NCBI GenBank assembly: GCA_036897095.1
Contig: JAYMSP010000561.1
Coordinates: 1 to 47,210 of the forward strand
Reading direction: 5' to 3'
Origin: Plantago elongata
Lineage: Eukaryota > Streptophyta > Magnoliopsida > Lamiales > Plantaginaceae
Length of the DNA: 47,210 nucleotides
Below the pieces are notes generated by a model. The model made no database searches. It was not told the origin of the DNA and was given only the letters and a program-made list of their open reading frames with translations. A program made the position numbers and the translations under genes. Numbering within the stretch: position 1 is the stretch's first letter; every line of letters starts with the position of its first letter. This document shows, in pieces, positions 38,301 through 47,210 of the stretch.

Positions 38301-39377
38301 TTCAATGGTTTTACACAGCCTGTTCACAGATCGATAACACCTCCAAACTTTGTCCTTAATTCATTAAATCTCTCTGTCTTCTCAAATTCATATACACTCA
38401 CTCAGAATGGCAAGTAATTACAGTACTGCAGAGTGCAGACACAATCAAATTCTTCAAGTTACAGTATCTGATAGTTTAATGGCCGGAGTTAGAAACATTG
38501 GAACTTAGATGAACGTAAACTCTATACTCTGCACTGGTTTGGTGATTCATTCTTCTTTGATGTACACTGAAAACTTCATGAGAGTTTTATGCTGCTTTTA
38601 AATTAATTAATTCGAACATTAGAATTCACTAAATTATGAGCAAATGTTGTTTTACATAATGTAGTGAAGATGTCAATTCTTAAGTAAAACATTCCATGGC
38701 AGGGAGGGAAATGGGAATAGTAGTTTAAATAAGGTTCATGACACTGACATTAGTAGCTAGAGACTAGAGTTTACATGTAAAATATCAGAAAGAAAAACAT
38801 GCATGTACCATATCTAGCTAGGACATGAGATAATGAAATCAATACACAATTAAATCCTTACTAAATTACGTTAAACACTTAAAATGATATCGTTTTGACA
38901 TTCTGATAATGACACGGAATACAATATGATTACATAACAATGTTGTATTTGGTTTGGATGCATAATAACTCGTTGAAAGAAACTGAATACCTTATGCCAG
39001 ATAAACTATATACTCTCCCCTAATCTTCAATTCTTCATCATGCTAGGAAGAGCAAAAATTTGAAACTTTTATGCGTCATAGTGTAAATAAAAGAAGTTAG
39101 GTGGCAAGTTTGCAAATAGATGATGCTTCAAGTGGGAAAGTGTTTTTCATATTCATTTTTCGTAATTATCAGAAAACAGAGTGATTTAAAAAATAAAAAT
39201 AAACGCAACCTTTTCAGAAACAGAAACAAGAGGAAAAAATCAAAACTTGTTCAATTATTATCGAAAAATTTAGAAGTTGTTATGATCTTATCTTGTTATC
39301 GAATTTTTTTACAAGTTAGAAATCAGATCTCTGAAATTCAATTTGTGTGAGCGAGGAAATCAAATTCAATTTCACAA
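35400..39377. other. ~4-kb AT-rich intergenic region (divergent promoters)
   Basis: No gene supported. Includes A/T-rich repeats, a trinucleotide microsatellite at about 37105-37137 (ACT units followed by AAT units), and an AT-rich block at 36490-36700 that may be a decayed MITE. The left end is the GDSL promoter; the right end must contain the tetraspanin promoter and leader. Confidence 0.6.
37105..37137. repeat. Compound microsatellite (ACT)n(AAT)n
   Basis: Five ACT units followed directly by about six AAT units; noncoding. Confidence 0.85.
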
Positions 39378-42300
39378 ATGCGAAACCCTTGTTGCCATAC
39401 ATGTCTGTCCTTGATCCTCAAATTCTTGAATTTCCTTGAGGCATTTATTGGTGTCTCAATAATCGTCTACTCTGCTTACATGCTCAATCAATGGCACCGC
39501 TTACCTCCGCCCAATTATGCCGTTAATGCGCTCAATTTCCCTTCTTTGCCAGCTCCATGGTACTACTCATCATTCCCAGTTTTTTTTTTTTTTTTTTAAC
39601 AAGGATATTGAATTGAGGAATTAGTAGCTTAATAGTTAAGTTTGTCTAATTCTCTTGACAGGTTTATATATGCTTTTATGGGGATTGGAATTTTGGTGTG
39701 CTGTATCACTTTCATTGGCCACATTGCGGCAGAGTCTATCAATGGCTCTTGTCTTTGCTTTGTATCCTTTATTTCTTAGCTTTGTAATATATGCTCTCTG
39801 TATTTCTAGCTCTACTTATTGACTGAATTTTAATTTTCAGCATGTGTTTTTGAGCTAGTTAAAGACTGCTTTTCTGATAGTCATTGTAGTTCCTGTTTTG
39901 GCTACTTTTCATCATTGAAACTATTCTGGGTTTTGGGCAGAAAATTTTGAAACTTTTAATTTACCTATTACTGGTCTGTGGTAAGCACTCGGGGTGTGGC
40001 ACATTTCCACGTATGGTATGTGGCTGGATTCATTAGTCCATCGCATCGCACCAACGCCTTTTCACTAATGATCATGTTGAATAATCATATATACTTGGCA
40101 TGTTTCCCTCTTTCAGTTTGATCTAATTCAATAAAGTTCAAGTTTTCATAGATCATGTCCCAATCATCCTTGACCATATGCAATCTCAGTACGTTATACT
40201 AAGTTCCATATTTTTTCTACTTGAAGCTGCTTTGGTGGCTTTTATAGCAATCGATCATCACTGGGAAAAGGTGCAGCAATTGTTTATCGTCTCTATTAAT
40301 TCGTCCAGAAATTCTTTCGTTTTACATCATTTAGTCTGTTCCCTTTCAAATGATGAATTATTCCTTCAGGATCTTCCATTTGATCCCACTGGAGAACTTG
40401 ACAGGCTCCGGACCTTCATTCAGACAAATGCAGATGTTTTTGAGTGGGTTGGCATTGCTATTATAATAATACAGGTCTGTTTTGATATTCCGTGGCTTAT
40501 TCAGCAGTTGTTCTTGTTTACATTAGTTTTGTTTTCTAATAACGTTTGGTGTTTATTGGAGTGTGTTAAGTTTACCTCATGTTTTCTGTCTCCAAGATAT
40601 TACACTGACCTTCTTGAACTAATGTGTCTACTGAAGTTCATAACCCAAGGACTTCTTGAAACTCGTTACTTCTTCAATGGGGCATAGTTGGCATATGTTT
40701 TCAAATTTGTGCTGAAATTGTTTTTATTAAATACCCAAATAAAATGTTGGATGCGTATGTTGGTTTACAAAAACTTGCGAGAGTCCATGGTTTGTGAGAG
40801 TACTGTGAGAGTCCTGCATTATTGTATATTAATTGTACTTGTTGGTTTGGCTTGGCAGTGTCGGTTTTGGGACGGTAAACTTGTAATATTTTATTACAGA
40901 TCAATTCTTTAGCTACATGTGAAACTTTATTTATGTATTATCTAAACTTAAAAAGTTATGCTATGGGATAGAAGTGTAGTTAATACAGTATGGAAAAGTC
41001 GACAAGCCTATGCACATTATGGAAGTTATGCGATGGAAGCCAGCAGAAGTGTAGAACTGTGTTAGACGATTAGCTTATTTGTATAGATTTAGTTGTTTTG
41101 TATGTTAAATATGGTATTTCTATTTTACTTTGGAGCTTCTAGATTATTGTAGTATTTGAATTGATGTCAATGTCCCATTTAAAAAGGAGTATTGTTTATC
41201 CTTAAATTTGGTAGGTTGAGTTCCATTTTGCATGAGGTTTTACTTTTAGAGTCATTGATAGCTGAGGATCCTTCGATGCACACCCTGCAATTTCTTTTAT
41301 TTGTTCCATTCTGTTTGTTGGAAATGTTACATTTTTACTAGGTCAATCTGGTGTACTTGATATTGTAGATGTGATCAGATTCAGTTTGTTTGTTTCAGGC
41401 ACTATCCCTACTTTTGGCTATTGTGCTTAGGTCCTTGGTTTCTGGACAGAGAGAAGATGATGACATTGAAGGAGATTATGCTTTTAGGAGTAGGGAGCCA
41501 CTGCTTAATCCAGGTTCAAGCCAAGTACCTGGATCAACTAGAGGTGATTCTGATATATGGAGTTTGAGGATAAGAGAAAAGGTATTAAACTAAAAACTAG
41601 TTCTTATAAGTTTTGCTACGATTTTTAGCAATATAATAGTTCAGGTTCATGCATACAGTTGAACTAATGAGCCGGTGAATTTATTACATGATAAGAGTTG
41701 ATAGATAGAGTGAATTATGATGATTTTAGATGGAGAGGTAATAATTAGTTACATCCAATTCCTTTATCAGTCTTAGATGAACCACCAGCATGAATAACAA
41801 GAGCAGCATCAGGGATAAAGCTTTCTTGATATTCTTGTCGTGCTGCTAAATGCATCTATAGATAGAAATCAGCATCACGAATAGCGTCTAATGTTGATAT
41901 ACTTTAACCAACTCACTACACGTGACCACAATTGTAAGTCTTTTTGGTTAGTATATGATACAATTGCTTTTACCTGATAGCCACCTTCACTTTCAGCAGT
42001 GCTTTGTACGCATAAATGCTATCTGTGTTGATAAGAAAAAAACATGAGAAAAGAAACATTTTATTCTATTATTTCATAATTTATGTAAGCTTGTTGTACC
42101 GATTGATAACTTAAAAAGCCTCTGGCAAGTATTTATAATCACCTCACCGGGTCCTAAAACATGGTAGGATCAGGATGTTGCCACATCTGTCAAATTGAAG
42201 CATTCCACATGACCACATCTTGTATGAATGGTTATTTTTTGGAAATTTCGAACCCAGCCTAGAATTTTATTTATAATTCATAGGCTTGTTCAGTTACAGT

Positions 42301-42444
42301 TAGTATAACAGTTCCATTTTTATATAATATCATTTAACATTATCAGTCTTTTGCACTTGCGAAATCCTCCTGAATATCATGGTGCAGTATGGCTTGAGTA
42401 GTGGTGATGGGAAGAATCAAAGCACATCCCCTGACATTTTGTAG
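39378..42444 (+). CDS. TET18: Tetraspanin of the tetraspanin-18/TOM2A type, 235 aa
   Basis: Four-pass membrane protein that organises membrane domains; the related TOM2A of Arabidopsis supports tobamovirus replication on the tonoplast. Coding exons: 39378-39559, 39662-39761, 40190-40270, 40370-40474, 41399-41581 and 42388-42444, 708 nt. Membrane segments: ~14-35 ([20 protein letters not shown]), ~62-82 ([19 protein letters not shown]), ~96-115 and ~145-170. Between TM3 and TM4 the short outer loop holds [19 protein letters not shown], diagnostic of this subgroup, and the cytosolic tail ends [14 protein letters not shown]... with a stop at 42442. The last exon is short and separated by a ~0.8-kb intron; without it the frame would stop after KVLN, so the splice to YGL (conserved in the family) was chosen. 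Confidence 0.92.
41745..41900 (-). pseudogene. Unidentified coding remnant inside tetraspanin intron 5
   Basis: On the minus strand ~50 codons read like real protein: [11 protein letters not shown], a stop, then [20 protein letters not shown] and a tail ending DKGIGCN before a stop at 41747-41745. Composition is protein-like and unlike the AT-rich surroundings. There is an in-frame TAG in the middle, and no flanking exon was found. I do not recognise the parent gene. It may be a transposon or retrogene scrap. Confidence 0.4.
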
Positions 42445-43079
42445 GGATTCACCCGATTCATGAATGACGATACTTTTGGAGCAAACAGAGGACCTCTCCA
42501 GATTGTGCATGTGACTTGACGAGATAACATTGTTGATTTATTATTCATTTTTTATTTGGACCGGAGTAAGTTGGTGCGTTTTTCCGTTTGTGGAGAATAT
42601 TGTGTTAGTGGTAAGTACAGAAGTTGGAAATCATAGTTGGTTTGTGTATAACGTTGTGAATGATAATTGCGTTGTAAATTACTAAGAAATGTGATTTTGA
42701 GCCTGCTAGTATATAGTTTGGGTGACATTTGGGTACGTACACCCTGGTGATAGTTGAAAGTATGAAGCATAGCATAGCAAGAGTCTGAAATTGAAAAAGT
42801 ACCATTTTGACCAGACGAGTGGAGTGGCCTGAAATATGATTGATTGAGTAGGTGTAGTGTATTGATGAGTTTTGGTTGCATTGATTTTCAAAGTTGTCCA
42901 TATTTGTCCAACCTGACATCTGTGGTACAAACTTCAACTTTTCAAAATTTTGGCTGCAGCTTCATTTATTCTTCTCTGATCCTTCCTTCCCTGGCTTCAA
43001 TTATTTACACTAGTTCCATTCCACAAACACAAACACAAATTGGAACTACAGACACTGCAGAGGTAGGAGTTGACGGAAC
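42445..43079. other. Intergenic region between the tetraspanin and SUMO-like genes
   Basis: Contains the tetraspanin 3' UTR and the promoter/leader of the SUMO-like gene. No separate gene seen. Confidence 0.55.
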
Positions 43080-44129
43080 ATGTCTTCGTCTGAAAGAACG
43101 TGGTCGTCGACTTCTCGAGGGAGCAAGAGGACGAGGGACGAGCATGAGTCCGACCCTAGGATCAAAATCAAAATCAAAATCCATGATCAGGTCATCCTCC
43201 TCTCCTCAATTAACCCCATTTCTCTTCTTATTCTCCTTACCAACCTAATTAGTAATTACAGAATAGCTCTTTATTTACACTAGTATGTATATATGTCTTT
43301 CTTTTTAATAGAAATAGAATACAACTAGTACTTAATTTCGTCTTCATCTTATTAATTTCACCAGACTCGTGATGTTAGTTTTCTCTTTTGGTAAAATAAA
43401 AGCTCCCTAGCTACACTACACCCACTCTAATTAAGCATTACTATTATTAATCTTACATTCAAAATTTGAATTGTTTTTCTCCTTCCCTTTCCTTTGATTA
43501 AATTAAATCAGGAGTGAGTTAAATTAATGGTTGCAATGGATCTGCAAACATATATACAAATTGAAAACAAATTTTATTATTTAGATTTGGTTGTATGTGA
43601 GAGATAGTTTTCACTCTGTTCTTAATTATTACTACTACTACTGCTAGTTCTAAGATACTCAAGTAGCTAGTATGATTTATGAAGATATAGCAATGTAGGT
43701 AGCGAATTTATTTATTCAAGTGGGCGGGCAGGGTGTTTTATATATAGAACAGAACAGAACGGAACGGCTGAAGATGATGATCGATCGATGTTAATTTCTA
43801 TTACTACTAATTAATTAGGAAGGAGCAATAAACACGTATGAGGTGGCAGCTGGGGCAGCTCTGAAACATTTGTTTAGGGAACACTGCAAGCAGACTAATC
43901 TGGACTACAGAGTTATGAGGTTTGCACGCAATGGCAAGTTCATAAATAACCAAAAATCTGCTGCTCAGGTTACTTAATTCTACCTACCTACTCGATCAAC
44001 CGTGTTTACGCTTCCATCGATTTTAAACTCAATGATCCATTCGATTGTATATATTCCCTGTTTCGTCTACAGTTGGGTATTGAGGACGGGGAAGTGCTTC
44101 AGTCATTGGCCGATACGCCTGGAGGGTGA
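43080..44129 (+). CDS. Divergent SUMO-like protein 1, 105 aa, ends at Gly-Gly
   Basis: Three coding exons, 43080-43190, 43819-43968 and 44073-44129, in phase. A ~28-residue Ser/Arg-rich tail precedes a beta-grasp domain starting RIKIKIKIHDQ, then YEVAAGAALKHLFREHC, YRVMRFARNGKFI and LGIEDGEVLQSLADTPGG. Alignment by eye with plant SUMO (KIKVxxQ, LKKL, FLFDGRR, L..EDGD, TGG) is continuous over the fold. The stop codon follows immediately after Gly105, so no maturation peptide is encoded. If conjugation-competent it would be attached by SUMO E1/E2 to lysines; this is inferred. The first intron donor (GTCATC) is weak but phase and fold support it. Canonical SUMOs are far better conserved, so this is a divergent, perhaps fast-evolving, member or a degenerate copy. 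Confidence 0.8.
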
Positions 44130-44146
44130 TTATATCATGCATAGGT

Positions 44147-44161
44147 GGGGGGGGGGGGGGG
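44147..44161 (+). repeat. G15 homopolymer in the SUMO-like gene 3' UTR
   Basis: Fifteen consecutive G beginning 18 bases after the SUMO-like stop codon, followed by TGGG. The transcript could form a G-quadruplex there. Confidence 0.9.
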
Positions 44162-45523
44162 TGGGCTGTTTGATCACAACCTGTCTGTTTGCTGTTGTGG
44201 AAACTGGAAAGAAACCTATTACAATTATCTAGCTTGCTTGCTTGCTTATCAACAACATTTTAACTAATTGTGTCTGTCTTCATTATTCGATCTTTAAATT
44301 TGGTAATGTAGAGCACCATCAATGAATTGAACTAATAATTAGTTGCCCATTTTGAGTTTTAATGCACATATACTAGTATATCCTATTCAAAACTTTAAAA
44401 ATAACAACAATGTCCATTCTTATTACAAATGTAGCACTTGTCTGTCAAAATATTGAATCAATTACTAGTTTACTACAATAGCTTCACCTTTTATTAGCTA
44501 CACAATTATAGTACAGATGCACAAGTTTTAAAAGCTGTATACAAATGTTAATGCTTACTTGCTTTTCTTCAGATTGATAAAAATTTGAGAAGGTGTATTA
44601 ATTTTTTAAAAAGAAACTTTCAAAATGATAAAAAGTAAATTTTAAAAAGAACGGAGAGAGTAATTAATAATATGAGTAATTTATTAAATTTATTTATATA
44701 AATAAATTAGGTATATAGATATTGTATTTGTTAACGATTTGTGTGGATTATGAATTCAAAACAATTTGTGTTGAATATGTATTCAAAAAGTAAGAATAAC
44801 ATGATTTTGACAAGAACATGAGATGAAAGTTATGCACATAAACCAAGAACAAGAGGACCCCAACCTGTGGCAATATTTCAGATATCGTGCAAAGTTGAAC
44901 TAAAGGTTTAAACATATTTCCATTTTAGGTGTAATCAAAAAATAAATGTCCTGGCTGCTAGCCACAGTAGCTATAAACTTCATATTTTCCTCAATGTGAC
45001 ACTAGAAAGAAAAGGCTGATTAGATAAATAAGGTATATCACAACTTTTTTATCACTACCGAATCTTGTAAAGCATTCGTGGCCTACGTACATATGATACA
45101 TTTCAAATCATGTTGAACTATAGTTATAAATTTAATTATATTCATCATAAAATTAAATAACTATATTAAATTAATATTTCACTCAAATAAAATTAATTTA
45201 CTGTTCATATGTGAAATGTACGTTAAAGTCGAGTTGTATTAAATTGTGTTAGTCATGTAATTTGGTCAAGTCATTATTCTTTCAGATAAATTTATTTAGT
45301 ATTCATCTGATATGATATATTAAAATGTAACATGTTAAAGTTGTATGTAAAATAGTTCATAAATAGTTATAGTTAAACGTTACTATACTCTAATGGTAGA
45401 ATATGTGGTCGTTGGCAAAAATTGTATATACATATAGAGTAGTAATTGGTTGAAGTTGGAGAAATAGATTAGTGAAGTTGGTAGAGGGAGGGAGATCTAG
45501 GTGGAGAAGAGAAGTAGATTAAA
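44162..45523. other. Spacer between the two SUMO-like genes
   Basis: AT-rich, no gene seen. ACGGAGAGAGTAATTA near 44649-44665 resembles one end of a Stowaway-type element, but no matching partner end was found. The last ~200 bases should contain the promoter of the second SUMO-like gene. Confidence 0.5.
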
Positions 45524-45622
45524 ATGTCAATGTCGTCGTCGCGGAAGAGGCCACGCCAAGAGGAAGAAGTAGCTGCTGCTGCTGCAAAGGTTAAAATCCG
45601 AATCCAATCTCATGCACATAAC
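45524..45622 (+). CDS. First exon of a second SUMO-like gene (partial)
   Basis: ATG followed by 33 codons, ending in a strong donor (GTAAGT). The peptide begins MSMSSSRKRPRQEEEV, has a short alanine run, and finishes AKVKIRIQSHAHN, paralleling the first SUMO-like gene both in layout (Ser/basic tail, then the first beta strand) and in intron phase 0 at the same point of the fold. The remaining exons were not found before the window end; a repeat insertion occupies ~45.7-46.9 kb, so exon 2 probably lies beyond 47210, or the gene is broken. Tandem paralogue is the simplest reading. Confidence 0.6.
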
Positions 45623-45767
45623 GTAAGTAGGATTTGAATTAAATAATTAGTACTCCAAGCTAAGCTAGAAAGTACTACTAAATATTAGTGGCGGTTTAAT
45701 ATAGAATCGAAGTTAGATTCGTTTGAATGGATGAATAGTAATCGAATTATAGTATAATAGTTAAAAT

Positions 45768-46890
45768 TATTGTTTGGTATAGAATTGTAATTGGATAAAG
45801 CATTGTAGGTTTGTTATAGGTTGGGTAAGAAATAAATGATTGGTGCAAGTATGATGTGATTGGTATTGGGATTGATAAAATACGTATGAATATTGGATTG
45901 ATTAATTATTGATATTTAAGGTTGTTAGAATTATATGATTAGTATAATTATGTAAGCAGTTATTTGGTAGTATTTGTATATGGAATAATGTTTTATTTAT
46001 TAAAATGAGATAAAATTATAATAATAAAATTATATTCCAGAATAATCGAAGTAAAATTTTATTGTATTATAATTAATTTTATTGCTTTGACGAACCGAAC
46101 AATCGAGCGTTAACAAACGAACACGAATTTGTTAAAATATTATCGAACCGAACACAAACAAAAAGTTAAGATGTTTGTCGAACACGAACCGAACAAACGA
46201 CTTATAGGTAGTTTATATATAATATTAGGGGCTTATCCGTCCATTTCCATTTCACCCATCCATTTCCATTTCACCCATCCATCTCTCCGTCCATTTCCAT
46301 TTCTCAGTCCATCTCTCATCTCCCCGTCTATTTCATCTCCGTCCACCCACCCATCGACCACCACCTATCGGCCACCACCTCCGGCTCACCTCCTCATTTC
46401 GACGGCCGACGCACATCTCCTCGCCTCCTCAGTCCTCAGTTCGACCACCGCCTCCCCCTCCATACCCACCGCCGCCGCCGCCGCCATACCCACCACCTTC
46501 GCCGCCAGATCCGCGAGTAGATCTGCGCCACCGCCATCCCTTAAAAATATATCTCACCGCCACCGCCTCCCCCTCCCTCACCAAATCAGTCCGCTACATC
46601 ACTGCTTCCACTCCAGCCGCTGCCATACCACTACCGGAATTAGACTGTACGCACCACCGGAAAACGGCTCAATCGACTCCAGCTCGATAAAGGTGTTGAT
46701 TTCCTCTGCACTTGTTAATTTTTTCTGCACTTGTTCATTTCTGCAAGCAGAGAGTGTATGATTTGTCTGTGTATAATTTGAGTTTGAGGAGATTTGATTG
46801 GATGAACAGTTGACTATGGCTGCAAAATGGATGAACAGTACAAACATTCAAATAATTCCCATTTGAATTGCATTCCAAACACAATTAACC
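45768..46890. mobile_element. Proline-rich repeat insertion (copy 2), with inverted TTTGG ends
   Basis: The left edge reads TTGTTTGGTATAGAATTG and the right edge, inverted, reads GTGTTTGGAATGCAATTC; these suggest terminal inverted repeats. The interior has ordered matches to the 28.7-29.8 kb insertion: the CCATACCCACC core (46458-46505), CGGCTCAATCGACT, TTGATTTCCTCTGCACTTG, GATTTGATTGGATGAACAGT and CATTCCAAACACAATT. A short tandem array of CCATTTCCATTTCACCCATC sits at 46240-46280. Plus-strand frames are Pro/Ser-rich but not convincing genes. Exact ends are uncertain by tens of bases. Confidence 0.55.
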
Positions 46891-47210
46891 CAAAAACAAT
46901 TCAAATGGCCATCCAATATGGAGAGGGAGAGACTGTAAGCTGAGGATGCTAGCATACACTGACTGAGGTGCAGCTGGAAATTTGACCAATGTCGATACTT
47001 GTTACATGCAGTTAATATTTTGCACCTAAAATTTCAACAATTTGCAATATTCTATTGCTTCAATTCAGTTGAAATCTCTCCCACAAGAAGAAACATGACC
47101 TAGCATTGTACTATAAATTGAAGATACAGGCAATTCTGTTTCTGCATTCACAGAGCTACATCAAAGCTTAAAACCTCAAACTTGCTTGTTCTTGATATTT
47201 TAGTAGGCCA
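46891..47210. other. Right-end sequence
   Basis: No coding sequence recognised. If the second SUMO-like gene is intact, this lies inside its first intron. Confidence 0.4.

Noticed and set aside
46129-46761. 210-codon plus-strand open frame
   Set aside because: Low-complexity Pro/Ser/Thr sequence inside repeat copy 2; no recognisable domain.

Overview
The window is nuclear DNA of a flowering plant, almost certainly a eudicot. It has AT-rich intergenic DNA, spliced genes with GT-AG (and two GC-AG) introns, plant-specific families (a phytochrome-interacting bHLH factor, plant-type CLASP, RABA2 GTPase, TOM2A-type tetraspanin, GDSL esterase) and a Stowaway-type MITE. Nothing prokaryotic or organellar was seen. 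All gene models below were spliced by hand; each keeps an open frame across its junctions.

Layout, left to right. At 496-3270 (minus) is the 26S proteasome ATPase RPT2; its last exon lies beyond the left edge. A divergent promoter region follows, then a small HIT-type zinc-finger gene at 4622-6040 (plus). At 7012-11512 (minus) is a PIF1-like bHLH gene (435 aa) with a degenerate phytochrome B-binding motif. At 13054-22967 (minus) is the complete 21-exon CLASP gene (1431 aa). At 24828-26273 (plus) is an intronless BCS1/AATP-type AAA-ATPase. At 27521-27733 (minus) is MZT1/GIP1.

From 28.3 to 29.9 kb lies a tandem duplication whose second unit is split by a ~1.1-kb insertion with a proline/glycine-coding core; a related sequence lies near the right end. 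At 30935-32291 (plus) is RABA2, at 33927-35345 (minus) a GDSL esterase/lipase, then about 4 kb of AT-rich intergenic DNA, and at 39378-42444 (plus) a tetraspanin-18/TOM2A-like gene. The right end holds two divergent SUMO-like genes: a complete one (43080-44129, 105 aa, ending exactly at Gly-Gly) and the first exon of a second (45524-45622), followed by the repeat insertion.

Functional themes: CLASP and MZT1 both act on microtubules; RPT2 and the SUMO-like pair belong to ubiquitin-family pathways; PIF1 is a phytochrome-signalling factor normally degraded by the proteasome. I infer no operon-like logic. From memory, RPT2, PIF1/PIL5, CLASP and tetraspanin-18 also lie close together on Arabidopsis chromosome 2, so the neighbourhood looks like a conserved ancestral block with lineage-specific insertions. 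The most novel material is the SUMO-like pair, the altered APB motif of the PIF1-like protein, an intronic hairpin, and the proline/glycine-coding repeat.
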